Shown: positions 24,548-34,605 of the stretch, in pieces
Numbering within the stretch: position 1 is the first letter of the stretch
Layout of the letters: each line of letters begins with the position of its first letter
Source: Pseudomonas sp. KU26590
Lineage (GTDB): Bacteria; Pseudomonadota; Gammaproteobacteria; Pseudomonadales; Pseudomonadaceae
Direction: 5' to 3'
NCBI RefSeq assembly: GCF_026153515.1
Contig: NZ_CP110644.1
Location: forward strand, 4,901,501-4,965,500
Length of the DNA stretch: 64,000 nucleotides
Notes under the pieces: model-generated
What the model saw: the letters and a program-made list of their open reading frames with translations, nothing else
Databases searched by the model: none
Told to the model about the DNA's origin: nothing
Made by a program: the position numbers and the translations under genes

Positions 24548-24657
24548 TGTGGGAGCGAGCTTGCTCGCGAAGAGGCCCTTGCATCCGGTTCATCTATGGC
24601 GCCTGAAGTGCCGTCTTCGTGAGCAAGGTGGAGCGCCACCCCGGTCATTCCCACACT
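24548..24657. repeat. REP pair with an inserted second hairpin
   Basis: The left arm (GGGAGCGAGCTTGCTCGCGA, from 24551) is the classical REP palindrome. The right arm carries an extra block, with GGTGGAGCGCCACC as a self-complementary core, at 24623-24646 before it resumes with CATTCCCACAC. The same extra block recurs at 62932-62955. Confidence 0.75.
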
Positions 24658-24693
24658 TACCGTGTTTGCCGCGCGAGAACGAGGCTGCCACCG

Positions 24694-25464
24694 TCAGGCT
24701 TCGGTCTGAGCCTGGGCCTGCGCTTCGAGCAACTGGGTCCACAGGGCCGGGGCGCCGGCGGATTTGGCGATCACCGCCAGACGCGCCTCGTGCTCCGCCC
24801 GCTCGGACTCGCTGGCGACAATGATGCGCCCCGGCGTGCGGTTGGCGATCCGGCGGATCTCGGAAGGACGGTCAGCGCCGCCCTCACCATCGTTGTTGCC
24901 CGCCAGCGACAGGGTCGTCTGGCCACCGGTCATCGCCAGATAGACTTCCGCGAGAATCTCGGAGTCGAGCAAGGCGCCGTGCAGCTCGCGGCCGGAGTTG
25001 TCGACGTCGTAGCGTTTGCACAGCGCATCGAGGCTGTTGCGCTGGCCCGGGTGCCGCTCGCGGGCCATCGCCAGGGTGTCGAGGATCGTGCAGTAAGTGC
25101 TGATGTTCGCGCGATCGTGCTGGCCGATCAGGGCGAATTCGTTGTTCAGAAAGCCGACGTCAAACGCCGCGTTGTGGATGATCAGCTGAGCGCCTTTGAC
25201 GAACTCGAAGAATTCGTCGGCGACTTCAGCGAAACGCGGTTTGCCGATGAGGAACTGGTCGGTGATGCCGTGAACGCCAATGGCGCCCTCGTCACTCTCC
25301 CGGTCCGGTTGCAGGTAAACGTGGAAATGCCGCCCGGTCAGGCGCCGGCCGATCAGCTCGACGCAGCCGATTTCGATGACCCGGTGGCCGTCGGTGACGG
25401 GCATACCGGTGGTCTCGGTATCGAGGACTACCCTTCGTTCAGTGATGATGTTTTGTACAGTCAT
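24694..25464 (-). CDS. dnaQ: DNA polymerase III epsilon subunit (3'-5' exonuclease)
   Basis: A 256-residue proofreading exonuclease. Exo I is VVLDTETTGM (Asp and Glu near residues 15-17), Exo II is LIIHNAAFDVGFLNNEF, and Exo III-epsilon is ELHGALLDSEILAEVYL with the conserved His and Asp. The C-terminal tail after about residue 190 is Glu/Ala-rich and contains the segment that contacts the alpha subunit. The enzyme removes misinserted bases in the replicative holoenzyme. In Pseudomonas it lies next to rnhA, as here; a REP pair separates them. Confidence 0.95.
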   Translation of the reverse strand: MTVQNIITERRVVLDTETTGMPVTDGHRVIEIGCVELIGRRLTGRHFHVYLQPDRESDEGAIGVHGITDQFLIGKPRFAEVADEFFEFVKGAQLIIHNAAFDVGFLNNEFALIGQHDRANISTYCTILDTLAMARERHPGQRNSLDALCKRYDVDNSGRELHGALLDSEILAEVYLAMTGGQTTLSLAGNNDGEGGADRPSEIRRIANRTPGRIIVASESERAEHEARLAVIAKSAGAPALWTQLLEAQAQAQTEA

Positions 25465-25560
25465 TGCCTACCGCCTCAGCTTCAGGCGCGGATATTAGCA
25501 TGGGGATTTTGCGATGTGCGTGCGCGGCTATCGCCTTCTGGCGACGCGCGCACACTGTTT

Positions 25561-25651
25561 CTGTAGGAGCCGGCTTGCTGGCGAACGCGTTGTGTCAGGG
25601 ACGAAGATGTCGGCTGAACGCATGCATTCGCCAGCAAGCCGGCTCCTACAG
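25561..25651. repeat. REP pair between rnhA and dnaQ
   Basis: TGTAGGAGCCGGCTTGCTGG begins at 25562 and its reverse complement ends at 25651. The two arms face each other with about 40 bases between, as in the pair at 13287. Confidence 0.85.
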
Positions 25652-25687
25652 TCGTCAACATCCAGCGTCAGCAGGCCTGTGTATTGA

Positions 25688-26140
25688 TCAAGCGTGCTTG
25701 ATACCGCGCACTTCATCCACGCCACGGTTGGCCAACTGGTCAGCGCGTTCGTTGCCGGGATGGCCAATGTGCCCGCGCACCCACTGCCAGCTCACCTTGT
25801 GGCGGCTGACCTGCTCGTCCAGTTGCTTCCACAGATCAGCGTTCTTCACCGGTTCCTTCGCCGCTGTCTTCCAGCCGCGCTTCTTCCAGTTGACCATCCA
25901 CTCGGTGATGCCCTTCATCACATATTGCGAGTCGGTCACCAGAACCACTTCGCAAGGCCGCTTCAGTTCTTCGAGCCCGCGAATGGCGCCGAGCAGCTCC
26001 ATGCGGTTATTGGTGGTGTTGGCCTCACCGCCCCAGAGTTCTTTTTCGACGCCTTTGCACACCAGCAACGCGCCCCAGCCGCCGGGACCCGGGTTGCCCT
26101 TGCAGGCGCCATCGGTGAAGAGTTCTACGGTATCGCTCAT
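25688..26140 (-). CDS. rnhA: ribonuclease HI
   Basis: A 150-residue RNase [22 protein letters not shown] has the first catalytic Asp near residue 10, [15 protein letters not shown] has the Glu, [17 protein letters not shown] has the second Asp, and [18 protein letters not shown] has the His loop and the last Asp. It cuts the RNA strand of RNA-DNA hybrids and removes R-loops and primers. It follows a methyltransferase gene by 46 bases and is probably co-transcribed with it. Confidence 0.95.
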   Translation of the reverse strand: MSDTVELFTDGACKGNPGPGGWGALLVCKGVEKELWGGEANTTNNRMELLGAIRGLEELKRPCEVVLVTDSQYVMKGITEWMVNWKKRGWKTAAKEPVKNADLWKQLDEQVSRHKVSWQWVRGHIGHPGNERADQLANRGVDEVRGIKHA

Positions 26141-26185
26141 TACGATGTTTCCAGAAATTGAGAAAGCGTGGCGCCAGCCGCTGAA

Positions 26186-26944
26186 TCAAGGCTCGGGCGT
26201 GCGCCGATTGACCTTGGCCATCGGCAGCGGCAGCAGTTTGCCCATCGGCTCGCGACGCGGCATGCGCACGGGCCGCAGTCCGACACTCATCTTGCGCGCG
26301 ATCAACAGATAGAAGCCGCCGCCAGGACTTTGCCAGCCATCGCCGAGACGTTCGAGCCCGGCCAGACGGGCCTGCCACTTGGGCGAAGCAAGCGGCGGAC
26401 GATAGCACCCGAAGCGGCGTTTCTCCAGCGCGAAGCCCAGCAGGTTGAGCCAGTCGCCGACCCGTGAAGGCGAGATGCAGCGCGCCCTGCGCAGGGCGTC
26501 ATTGGCGAAAAAATGACGAATGCCCCAGGTGCTCCAGGGATTGATGCCGACGATCACCAGATGCCCGCCGGGACGCACGCTGCTGGCGGCTTCGCGCAAC
26601 AGGCCGTGGGGCGACAGACAGAAATCCAGGCCGTGCTGCATGACCACCACGTCGGCAGCGTGCTCGCTCAGCGGCCAAGCCTGCTCCTCGCAGACAATCT
26701 CGACACCCGGCAACGGCGCGCCCAGTCGCACGTTGCGCTGCACTTGCTTTGCCGCCGGCGGGGTTTCCGCGGACGGACCGTAATGCACCAGATAACCGCC
26801 AAAAAAACGCTCGAGCTCCTGCTCCAGCACGCGGCTTTCTTCTTCCAGCAACAACTGCCCCAGGGGCCCGGACAGCCAGTCGCGGGCGGCGCTGATCAGC
26901 TCAAGCCATTCGGGATCGGCCTGGGCGAACGCTTCATCGGTCAT
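26186..26944 (-). CDS. SAM-dependent methyltransferase domain protein
   Basis: A 252-residue protein starting at MTDEAFAQADPEW (26944), with GGAG eight bases upstream; the frame is open to 26968. The methyltransferase_11 region contains ADVVVMQHGLDFCLSPH and AASSVRPGGHLVIVGINPWS. The SAM-binding motif I is degenerate compared with typical enzymes. The C-terminus is basic (SVGLRPVRMPRREPMGK). It is a conserved neighbour of rnhA and gloB in Pseudomonas. The substrate is unknown, and whether it still binds SAM is open. Confidence 0.78.
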   Translation of the reverse strand: MTDEAFAQADPEWLELISAARDWLSGPLGQLLLEEESRVLEQELERFFGGYLVHYGPSAETPPAAKQVQRNVRLGAPLPGVEIVCEEQAWPLSEHAADVVVMQHGLDFCLSPHGLLREAASSVRPGGHLVIVGINPWSTWGIRHFFANDALRRARCISPSRVGDWLNLLGFALEKRRFGCYRPPLASPKWQARLAGLERLGDGWQSPGGGFYLLIARKMSVGLRPVRMPRREPMGKLLPLPMAKVNRRTPEP

Positions 26945-27043
26945 TTCCGGTCTCCATGAGAGGGTCATTGCGATAGAGACTCGCCTCGAGTCTGTTCAGA
27001 CCCTAAGATGCTTCTCTATGTTTCCAGCCAAGCGAACCGCGCC

Positions 27044-27823
27044 ATGATACAGGTCGATGCCCTGCCCGCTTTCAGCGATAACTACATCTGGTTGTTACAA
27101 GACAATGCCACCAAGCGCTGCGCCGTGGTTGACCCGGGTGATGCCGCCCCCGTCATCGCCTGGCTGGAGCGCAACCCGGACTGGCGCCTGACCGACATTC
27201 TCATCACCCATCACCACGCCGACCACACTGGCGGCGTCGCCCAACTTAAAACGCTCACCGGCGCCAAGGTCTACGGCCCGGCCAGCGAGAACATTCCGGC
27301 GCGGGACGTGGCCCTGTCCGACAACGATCAGCTCACCGTACTCGGCCTGACATTTGCCGTCCATGCAGTCCCCGGCCACACCCTGGGCCACATCGCCTTT
27401 TACCATGCTGACGCGCAACAGCCGCTGCTGTTCTGTGGCGATACGCTGTTCGCCGCCGGTTGCGGCCGGTTGTTCGAAGGCACCCCGCAGCAGATGCATC
27501 ACTCGCTGAGCCGGCTGGCCGAGCTGCCCGACAGCACCCTCGTCTACTGCGCCCACGAATACACCTTGAGCAATCTGCGCTTTGCCGTCGCGGTCGAGCC
27601 GGGCAACGCCGACGTGCTGCAACGCTTTGAACAAGTGACGCAATGGCGTGAGCAAAACCGCATCAGCGTGCCGTCGACGCTGGCGCTGGAGCGCAAGACC
27701 AATCCGTTCCTGCGGGCAGCCGTCATCTCCGTGAAACAAAAAGCAGACGAACGGAGCGGAACCCACAATTCAACGCCCACAGAGGTCTTTGCCGTGCTGC
27801 GGGCATGGAAAGATAAGTTCTAA
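27044..27823 (+). CDS. gloB: hydroxyacylglutathione hydrolase (glyoxalase II)
   Basis: A 259-residue metallo-beta-lactamase-fold enzyme starting at [16 protein letters not shown] (27044); the frame is open to 27008. The metal motif [13 protein letters not shown] is near residue 55, followed by [30 protein letters not shown] and [10 protein letters not shown]. The C-terminal helical glyoxalase II domain has [16 protein letters not shown]. It hydrolyses S-lactoylglutathione to lactate and glutathione in methylglyoxal detoxification. It is divergent from the methyltransferase gene and followed by mltD. Confidence 0.95.
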   Translation: MIQVDALPAFSDNYIWLLQDNATKRCAVVDPGDAAPVIAWLERNPDWRLTDILITHHHADHTGGVAQLKTLTGAKVYGPASENIPARDVALSDNDQLTVLGLTFAVHAVPGHTLGHIAFYHADAQQPLLFCGDTLFAAGCGRLFEGTPQQMHHSLSRLAELPDSTLVYCAHEYTLSNLRFAVAVEPGNADVLQRFEQVTQWREQNRISVPSTLALERKTNPFLRAAVISVKQKADERSGTHNSTPTEVFAVLRAWKDKF

Positions 27824-27922
27824 ACAGGCGGCGAATCAGCACGGAAATTCTGAAAGGTTGACCGTTCAGCAGCCACTTTCTAGAATCCCCCGACATTTTC
27901 GCCTGGAACTATCCCCCAGCCA

Positions 27923-29536
27923 ATGTCGTCATCTATACGCAAAACCTTCAATTCCGACACATTGACTCGGTTGGCCCAGGCAATCGCGGTGGTCGCGAGC
28001 GCGGCATTGGCAGGCTGCCAGAGCACCGGCGGCCTGGACTCCGGGAACGGCGCAAGCGCTGCTCATCCCGTCGCCAGCACCAAACCAAAACCTGTTTACA
28101 TCGCGCGCAAACCTGTGCCGCTGGCCCCGCCCCACGATGTCTGGGAACGCATGCGCCAGGGTTTTCAGTTGCAGGACGGCAACGACCAGAACCCACGTAT
28201 TGATCAACAACGCCTCTGGTACGCCAACAACCCTTCGTTCCTCGAAACCGCCGGTAACCGCGGCAGCCTGTACATGCACTACATCGTCGAGCGACTGGAA
28301 GAGCGCAACATGCCCCTCGAACTGGCGCTGCTGCCGGTGATCGAGAGCGCGTACAACCCGATGGCGTTGTCGCGCAGCGATGCGGCCGGGATCTGGCAGT
28401 TCATTCCGTCCACCGGCCGCTACTTCAACCTGCGTCAGACCAACTTCTACGACGGCCGCCGCGACATTACGGCGTCCACCACGGCAGCGCTGGACTACCT
28501 GACCAAGCTGCACGACATGTTCAACGGCGACTGGCTGCTGGCACTGGCGGCCTATAACGCCGGCGAAGGCACGGTCAGCCGCGCCATCGAACGCAACGAA
28601 AAGCTCAACCTGCCCACCGATTACTGGAACCTGCCGCTGCCGCAGGAAACCCGTGATTACGTGCCTAAGCTGCTGGCGCTGTCCCAGGTGGTCATGTCGC
28701 CGGATGCTTACGGCGTCAACCTCAGCCCGATCGACAACAAGCCGTACTTTCAGGTGGTCGAGCTGAATCAGCGCATGGACCTGTCGAAAGTCGCCGCCAT
28801 GGCGAACATCGACGAAGACGAACTGGTCCAGCTCAACCCGGCGTTCAAGAAGCGCCTGACCATCGACGGCCCTCAGCACCTGCTGGTGCCCACGTCGAAA
28901 TCCCAGTTGCTGACCACCAACCTGTCGAACATGAAGCCTGAAGAGCTGGTCGACTGGCAGCAATACCGCGTGCGTCCGGGCGACAGCCTGGCCAGCATCG
29001 CCAGCCGCTACAAGGTCTCGACCAGCACCCTCAAGGACATCAACAAGCTGTCCGGCAACCAGGTGAAGCGCGGCCAGGCGCTGACGATTCCGGTGCAGCC
29101 GGGCATGCAGTACGCGATGCCGGTGTTCGAAGAAGTCGCCGAAGTGGACGAGAAGCCTGCGCGCACCCGCACCTACAAGGTGAGGAAAGGCGAAAGCCTG
29201 GGGCAGATCGCGCGCATCAACAAAGTCGACGTCAAGGATTTGCAGCACTGGAACAAACTGTCCGGCCAGAACCTCAAGGTCGGCCAGACGCTGGTCATGC
29301 AGGACAACAGCAAACCGGCGAAAGCCAGCTCCCGTGCCGTGGCCAAGGCTGACAGCCGCGCCAAAGGCGAGGACGCCGGCAAGAAGTCGATGCAGTACAA
29401 GATCCAGAAAGGCGATTCGATGTACCTCGTCGCCAAGCGCTTCAACGTCGAAATGCAGCACCTCAAGCGCTGGAACCCGCGCAGCGGCCAGGCCCTCAAG
29501 CCAGGGCAGACACTCACGGTGTACCTGCCCCACTAG
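27923..29536 (+). CDS. mltD: membrane-bound lytic murein transglycosylase D
   Basis: A 537-residue outer-membrane lipoprotein. The signal peptide ends in the lipobox AALAGC, with the modified Cys at about residue 32. The SLT domain (about residues 120-240) carries LLPVIESAYNPMALSRSDAA with the catalytic Glu, then GIWQFIPSTGRYF and ALAAYNAGEGTVSRAI. Three LysM repeats start near residues 348 (YRVRPGDSLASIASRYKV), 415 (YKVRKGESLGQIARI) and 491 (YKIQKGDSMYLVAKRF). It cleaves peptidoglycan to 1,6-anhydromuropeptides. It lies between gloB and the npp operon, as in other Pseudomonas. Confidence 0.95.
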   Translation: MSSSIRKTFNSDTLTRLAQAIAVVASAALAGCQSTGGLDSGNGASAAHPVASTKPKPVYIARKPVPLAPPHDVWERMRQGFQLQDGNDQNPRIDQQRLWYANNPSFLETAGNRGSLYMHYIVERLEERNMPLELALLPVIESAYNPMALSRSDAAGIWQFIPSTGRYFNLRQTNFYDGRRDITASTTAALDYLTKLHDMFNGDWLLALAAYNAGEGTVSRAIERNEKLNLPTDYWNLPLPQETRDYVPKLLALSQVVMSPDAYGVNLSPIDNKPYFQVVELNQRMDLSKVAAMANIDEDELVQLNPAFKKRLTIDGPQHLLVPTSKSQLLTTNLSNMKPEELVDWQQYRVRPGDSLASIASRYKVSTSTLKDINKLSGNQVKRGQALTIPVQPGMQYAMPVFEEVAEVDEKPARTRTYKVRKGESLGQIARINKVDVKDLQHWNKLSGQNLKVGQTLVMQDNSKPAKASSRAVAKADSRAKGEDAGKKSMQYKIQKGDSMYLVAKRFNVEMQHLKRWNPRSGQALKPGQTLTVYLPH

Positions 29537-29565
29537 ATAAGTCGCCGGCAACGCCGACGCTCTGT

Positions 29566-29699
29566 GTAGGAGCGTGGCTTGTCCCGCGATCGGTGACAAA
29601 GTCGTCGAAAAACCTGTGTTCACGATCTGCCAGGCATACCAAACTCTCAGGATGTGCTGCCGGTCTCCGGCAGATCGCGGGACAAGCCACGCTCCTACA
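29566..29699. repeat. REP pair after mltD
   Basis: GTAGGAGCGTGGCTTGTCCC begins at 29566; the matching arm GGGACAAGCCACGCTCCTAC ends at 29698. The arms are of a different REP family from that at 13287, and about 80 bases lie between them. Confidence 0.8.
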
Positions 29700-29792
29700 G
29701 ATGTTGCGTCAGCCTGACACCCCGGCCCCACCCTTTTTCCAGCCGATACAAGCTGTTACTGTGACCGACCGCTGCCTGGATCGACCGCCGAC

Positions 29793-31622
29793 TTGATACG
29801 TCACCTGCTGCTGACTTTCAGCCTGGTCTTGAGCACGACAGCCGCCGCGACCATCAGCGAAAGCCATGGTTACGCACAATTCGGTGTCCTCAAGTACCCT
29901 GCCAGCTTCACGCATTTCGACTGGGTCAATCCTGAGGCGCCGAAGACTGGCACCCTGCGAATCATGGCCAACGGCACGTTCGACACCCTCAACCCTTACA
30001 CCTTCAAGGGCAGCAGCCCGATTTCGACGGCCAACTTCGGCCAGTACGGCGTCAGCGAGCTGAACGAACCGCTGATGGTCGGCACCGGCCAGTACGACCC
30101 CTCCGGCGATGAACCCACCTCCAGTTATGGCCTGATCGCCAAAACCGTCGAGTACAGCGACGACCGCAGTTGGGTGGTGTTCAACCTGCGCCCCGAGGCG
30201 CGCTTTCACGACGGCAAGCCGATTACCGCCTACGACGTGGCGTTTTCCTACAGAACTCTGCTCAAGGACGGTCACCCGCAGTACCGCACCGCGTTGCAGG
30301 AAGTGCAGCGGGTGGACATCCTCAACCGCCATCGCATTCGTTTCGTGTTCAAGCGATCCGGCAACCCATTACTGATTCTGCGCCTCGGCGAGCTGCCGGT
30401 CCTGCCGCAACATTACTGGAAGAACCGCGACTTCAAGGCCACCACGTTCGACGCCCCGTTGGGCAGCGGCCCCTATCGCATCACCCAGGTGCGGCCGGGG
30501 CGCAGTCTGGTGTTCGAGCGGGTGAAGGATTATTGGGGCAAGGACCTGCCGGTCAATCGCGGCAAGTACAACTTCAATCGGGTCGAGGTGGAGTTCTACC
30601 GCGATGCCGACGTGGCGTTCGAAGCCTTCAAGGCGGGCGAATTCGACATCTACATCGAGCATCAGGCGAAGAACTGGCTCACCGGTTATGACTTCCCGGC
30701 GGTGACCGAGGGCAAGGTGATCAAGGCGCAGATCCCGCACCAGATCCCCACGCAGACCCAAGGGCTGTTCATGAACACCCGTCGCGGCGCGTTTGCCGAC
30801 ATCCGCGTGCGCGAAGCCCTGGGGCTGATGTTCAACTTCGAGTGGACCAACCGCACGCTGTTCAACGACGCCTACATGCGCTCGACCAGCTACTACCCCA
30901 ACAGCGAATTCACCTCCAGCGGACTGCCCGCCGGCCGCGAGTTCCTCATGCTCGCGCCCTACCGCGAGCAGTTACCGGCCAAGCTGTTTACCCAGCCCTT
31001 CGCGGTGTCGAAGACCGACGGTGGCGGCGTGCCCCGGGATTCCATTCGCAAGGCGCTGGGGCTGCTGGCCGACGCGGGCTGGACGTTCACCGAACGCGGC
31101 TTGACCAACAGCGCCGGGCAGCCGTTGCGTTTCGAAATACTTCTGGTCAATCCCAATCTAGAACGAATCCTGCAGCCCTACATCGAAGACCTCACGCGGA
31201 TCGGCGTCGACGCGCACCTGCGCACCGTCGACCGCGCTCAGTACAAACAGCGACTCGACCAGTTCGATTTCGACATGATCCTGATGACCCTGAACCAGAC
31301 CCTCAGTCCGGGGCTGGAGCAATGGCAGTATTTCCATTCCAGCCAGGCCAACATCAAAGGCAGCAAAAACTACGCCGGCGTCGCCAACCCGGTGGTCGAC
31401 AACCTGCTCAACCAGTTGCTGGCGGCAAAAACCCGGGATGACCAGGTGGCGGCGACCCGCGCCCTGGATCGCGTGTTGCTGTGGCAGCACTACATGATCC
31501 CCAACTGGTACCTCAATAATCATCGTCTGGCGTACCGCAACCGGTTCGCCATGGTCACCACCCCGCCCTACACCCTGGGCCTGCGTGCGTGGTGGCTCAA
31601 GCCTTCGGAGAAAACCCAATGA
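29793..31622 (+). CDS. nppA1: ABC transporter substrate-binding protein, first of two tandem paralogues (NppA1-like)
   Basis: A 609-residue periplasmic dipeptide-type (SBP_bac_5) binding protein. It uses a TTG start at 29793 and has a cleavable signal ending near TTAAA. Family blocks are GTLRIMANGTFDTLNPYTF, FNLRPEARFHDGKPITAYD, APLGSGPYRITQVRPGRS and DIRVREALGLMFNFEWTN. It belongs to the YejA class, which imports long peptides, microcin C and peptidyl-nucleoside antibiotics. It is the first gene of nppA1A2BCD and overlaps the second binding-protein gene by four bases (ATGA). The symbol is by analogy with the P. aeruginosa locus, which has the same order and neighbours. Confidence 0.85.
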   Translation: MIRHLLLTFSLVLSTTAAATISESHGYAQFGVLKYPASFTHFDWVNPEAPKTGTLRIMANGTFDTLNPYTFKGSSPISTANFGQYGVSELNEPLMVGTGQYDPSGDEPTSSYGLIAKTVEYSDDRSWVVFNLRPEARFHDGKPITAYDVAFSYRTLLKDGHPQYRTALQEVQRVDILNRHRIRFVFKRSGNPLLILRLGELPVLPQHYWKNRDFKATTFDAPLGSGPYRITQVRPGRSLVFERVKDYWGKDLPVNRGKYNFNRVEVEFYRDADVAFEAFKAGEFDIYIEHQAKNWLTGYDFPAVTEGKVIKAQIPHQIPTQTQGLFMNTRRGAFADIRVREALGLMFNFEWTNRTLFNDAYMRSTSYYPNSEFTSSGLPAGREFLMLAPYREQLPAKLFTQPFAVSKTDGGGVPRDSIRKALGLLADAGWTFTERGLTNSAGQPLRFEILLVNPNLERILQPYIEDLTRIGVDAHLRTVDRAQYKQRLDQFDFDMILMTLNQTLSPGLEQWQYFHSSQANIKGSKNYAGVANPVVDNLLNQLLAAKTRDDQVAATRALDRVLLWQHYMIPNWYLNNHRLAYRNRFAMVTTPPYTLGLRAWWLKPSEKTQ

Positions 31623-33529
31623 CTGCCCTGCGCTCCCTGACCCGCGCCGGCGGCCTGTTTCTGAGCCCGTTCGTGCTGGCCCCGCTGCTGCTGGGCGTGA
31701 CCGGTGCAGCCCAGGCGGCTCCGCAACACGCCATCACCCTGTACAACGAAGCGCCGAAATACCCGGCGGACTTCAAGCATTTCGACTACGTCAACCCGGA
31801 TGCCCCCAAAGGCGGCATCCTGCGCAGTGCCGGTTTTGGTGGCTTCGACAGCCTCAACCCGTTCATCAGCAAGGGTGTGCCCGCCGACGACATCAGCCTG
31901 ATCTACGACACCCTCGCCCGCCAGGGCCTGGACGAGCCGTTCACCGAATACGGGCTGATTGCCGGCAAGATCGAGAAAGCCCCGGACAACAGCTGGGTGC
32001 GTTTCTATTTGCGCCCGGAAGCCAAGTTCAATGACGGCCATCCGGTCCGTGCCGAAGACGTGGTGTTCAGCTTCGAGACCCTGATCAAGGACGGCTCGCC
32101 GCTGTACCGCAGCTACTACGCGGACGTTGATCAGGCGGTCGCCGAAAACCCGACCACGGTGCTGTTCAAGTTCAAGCACAACGACAACCGCGAATTGCCG
32201 CTGATTCTCGGCCAGTTGCCAGTGCTGCCCAAGCACTGGTGGGCCAGCCGCGACTTCAGCAAGGGCAACCTGGAAATTCCGCTGGGCAGCGGGCCGTACA
32301 AGGTGGTCGAGGTCAAGGCCGGGCGCTCGGTGCGCTACGAGCGGGTCAAGGATTACTGGGGCAAGGACCTGCCGATCAACAAGGGTTTCTACAACTTCGA
32401 CCGGCTGTCCACCGACTACTACCGCGACAACACGGTGGCCCTCGAAGCACTGAAAGCCGGCGCCTTCGACTTCTGGCAGGAAATGGCGGCGAAGAACTGG
32501 GCAACCGCCTATGACGTTCCGGCGGTCAGAGAAGGCCGTCTGATCAAGGAAGAAATTCCCAACGGCAATCCCCAGGGTATGCAGGGCTTCATCTTCAACC
32601 TGCGCAAGCCGATGTTCCAGGACGTGCGCGTGCGTCAGGCGCTCAGCCTGTTGCTCGACTTCGAGTGGACCAACAAGCAGCTGTTCTTCGGCACCTACAC
32701 CCGCACCAAAAGCTATTTCGACAATTCCGACATGGGCGCCAAAGGCCTGCCGACGCCTGCCGAGCTGAAGATCCTCGAGCCCCTGCGCGGCAAGCTGCCG
32801 GAATCGGTGTTCAGCGAGGCATTCAAGCTGCCGGTCACCGATGGCAGCGGCATCATCCGCGAGCAACAGCGCAAGGCGTTCCAGCTGCTCAAGGACGCCG
32901 GCTGGAAGATCGTCGGCGACAAGATGGTCGACACCGAAGGCAAGCCCGTCACCATCGAATTTTTGCTGGCCCAGACCGAATTCGAGCGCGTGTTGCTGCC
33001 GTACAAACGCAACCTGGCCGACATCGGTATTGATCTGGAGATTCGCCGTGTCGACGTCTCGCAATACATCACCCGACGCCGTTCACGGGACTACGACATG
33101 ATCGTCGGCAGTTTCCCGCAATCGAGCTCGCCGGGTAACGAGCAGCGCGAATACTGGGACTCTTCCGCCGCCGACAAGCCAGGCAGTTACAACGTGATCG
33201 GCCTCAAGGACCCGGCGGTCGACACGCTGGTGAACGGCTTGATCAACGCCGACTCGCGCCAGAGCCTGATTGATCACACCCGTGCCCTCGACCGCGCGCT
33301 GCTGTGGGGCTACTACGTGATCCCGAACTGGCACATCAAGACCTGGCGCGTGGCGTACTGGGATCACCTGGGCCACCCGAACAAAACACCGCTCTACGAC
33401 ATCGGCACCGTGACCTGGTGGGTCAAACCCGACGCGACGCCCGCCATTCCAGTGCAAGTCGCGCCGGACGCCGCAGAGCCTGAACCCGCCCAGCCTGAAA
33501 CCGAGCAGCCTAAAGGCACGGAGCAATAA
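31619..33529 (+). CDS. nppA2: ABC transporter substrate-binding protein, second tandem paralogue (NppA2-like)
   Basis: A 636-residue binding protein starting at [12 protein letters not shown] (31619), with a signal peptide cleaved after GAAQA. It is clearly related to the preceding protein: both share [19 protein letters not shown], GSGPYKV-type and DYWGKDLP blocks, though the identity is only moderate. A Pro/Glu-rich tail ([17 protein letters not shown]) is present only here. Two different binding proteins feeding one permease would widen the peptide range. The gene is coupled to nppA1 by ATGA and followed by the permease gene after one base. Confidence 0.85.
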   Translation: MTALRSLTRAGGLFLSPFVLAPLLLGVTGAAQAAPQHAITLYNEAPKYPADFKHFDYVNPDAPKGGILRSAGFGGFDSLNPFISKGVPADDISLIYDTLARQGLDEPFTEYGLIAGKIEKAPDNSWVRFYLRPEAKFNDGHPVRAEDVVFSFETLIKDGSPLYRSYYADVDQAVAENPTTVLFKFKHNDNRELPLILGQLPVLPKHWWASRDFSKGNLEIPLGSGPYKVVEVKAGRSVRYERVKDYWGKDLPINKGFYNFDRLSTDYYRDNTVALEALKAGAFDFWQEMAAKNWATAYDVPAVREGRLIKEEIPNGNPQGMQGFIFNLRKPMFQDVRVRQALSLLLDFEWTNKQLFFGTYTRTKSYFDNSDMGAKGLPTPAELKILEPLRGKLPESVFSEAFKLPVTDGSGIIREQQRKAFQLLKDAGWKIVGDKMVDTEGKPVTIEFLLAQTEFERVLLPYKRNLADIGIDLEIRRVDVSQYITRRRSRDYDMIVGSFPQSSSPGNEQREYWDSSAADKPGSYNVIGLKDPAVDTLVNGLINADSRQSLIDHTRALDRALLWGYYVIPNWHIKTWRVAYWDHLGHPNKTPLYDIGTVTWWVKPDATPAIPVQVAPDAAEPEPAQPETEQPKGTEQ

Positions 33530-33530
33530 C

Positions 33531-34604
33531 ATGCTGGCCTACATTCTGCGGCGCTTGCTGCTGATCATCCCGACCCTGTTCGGCATCCTGCTGATCAACT
33601 TCGTCATCATCCAGGCCGCGCCGGGCGGCCCGGTGGAGCAGATGATCGCCAAGCTCGAAGGGTTTGAAGGCGCCACCAGCCGCATCGCCGGCGGCGGCGC
33701 AGAAGTCTCGGTGGCCGGCTCGACCTATCGCGGCGCTCAGGGCCTGGATCCCAGCCTGATCAAAGAAATCGAGCACATGTACGGTTTCGACAAATCGGCG
33801 CCGGAACGCTTGTGGATCATGGTCAAGAACTACGCCCATCTGGATTTCGGCGACAGCTTCTTCCGCGACGCCAAGGTCATTGACCTGATCGTCGAGAAGA
33901 TGCCGGTGTCGATCTCCCTCGGGCTGTGGAGCACGCTGATCATGTACCTGGTGTCGATCCCACTGGGGATCGCCAAAGCCACGCGCCACGGCAGCCATTT
34001 CGACGTCTGGACCAGCTCGGCAATCATCGTCGGCTACGCCATTCCAGCGTTTCTGTTCGCCATCCTGTTGATCGTGGTGTTTGCCGGCGGCAGCTACTTC
34101 GATTGGTTCCCGTTGCGCGGATTAACGTCCACCAACTTCGACGAAATGAGCTGGCTGGGCAAGGTGGGCGACTACTTCTGGCACCTGGTGTTGCCGATCA
34201 CCGCGTTGGTCATCGGCAACTTCGCCACCATGACCCTACTGACGAAAAACAGCTTTCTCGACGAAATCGGCAAGCAGTACGTGATCACCGCCAAGGCCAA
34301 GGGCCTGACCCAGCGCCGCGTGCTCTACGGCCACGTGTTCCGTAACGCGATGCTGCTGGTGATCGCGGGTTTCCCGTCGGCGTTCATTGGCATCTTCTTC
34401 ACCGGCTCGCTGCTGGTGGAAGTGATCTTTTCCCTTGATGGCCTTGGCCTGATGAGTTTTGAAGCCGCGATCAACCGTGATTACCCGGTGGTGTTCGGCA
34501 CGCTGTTCATCTTCACCCTGCTGGGTCTTGTGGTGAAACTGATCGGCGACCTGACCTACACGCTGGTCGACCCACGCATCGACTTCGACCGCAGGGATCA
34601 TTGA
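33531..34604 (+). CDS. nppB: ABC transporter permease (YejB/NppB-like)
   Basis: A 357-residue inner-membrane permease of the DppB/OppB type. TM1 is [21 protein letters not shown] long periplasmic loop (about residues 30-130) contains [19 protein letters not shown]. About five further membrane segments follow, and the cytoplasmic EAA loop is [21 protein letters not shown]. It pairs with the next permease to form the channel of the Npp importer. The one-base gap to nppA2 and one-base gap to nppC show a single operon. Confidence 0.9.
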   Translation: MLAYILRRLLLIIPTLFGILLINFVIIQAAPGGPVEQMIAKLEGFEGATSRIAGGGAEVSVAGSTYRGAQGLDPSLIKEIEHMYGFDKSAPERLWIMVKNYAHLDFGDSFFRDAKVIDLIVEKMPVSISLGLWSTLIMYLVSIPLGIAKATRHGSHFDVWTSSAIIVGYAIPAFLFAILLIVVFAGGSYFDWFPLRGLTSTNFDEMSWLGKVGDYFWHLVLPITALVIGNFATMTLLTKNSFLDEIGKQYVITAKAKGLTQRRVLYGHVFRNAMLLVIAGFPSAFIGIFFTGSLLVEVIFSLDGLGLMSFEAAINRDYPVVFGTLFIFTLLGLVVKLIGDLTYTLVDPRIDFDRRDH

Positions 34605-34605
34605 T

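Noticed and set aside
27929..29731. 600-residue frame antisense to mltD
   Set aside because: Shadow of a well-supported lytic transglycosylase gene; composition is rich in Arg, Gln, His and Val as expected for an antisense frame.
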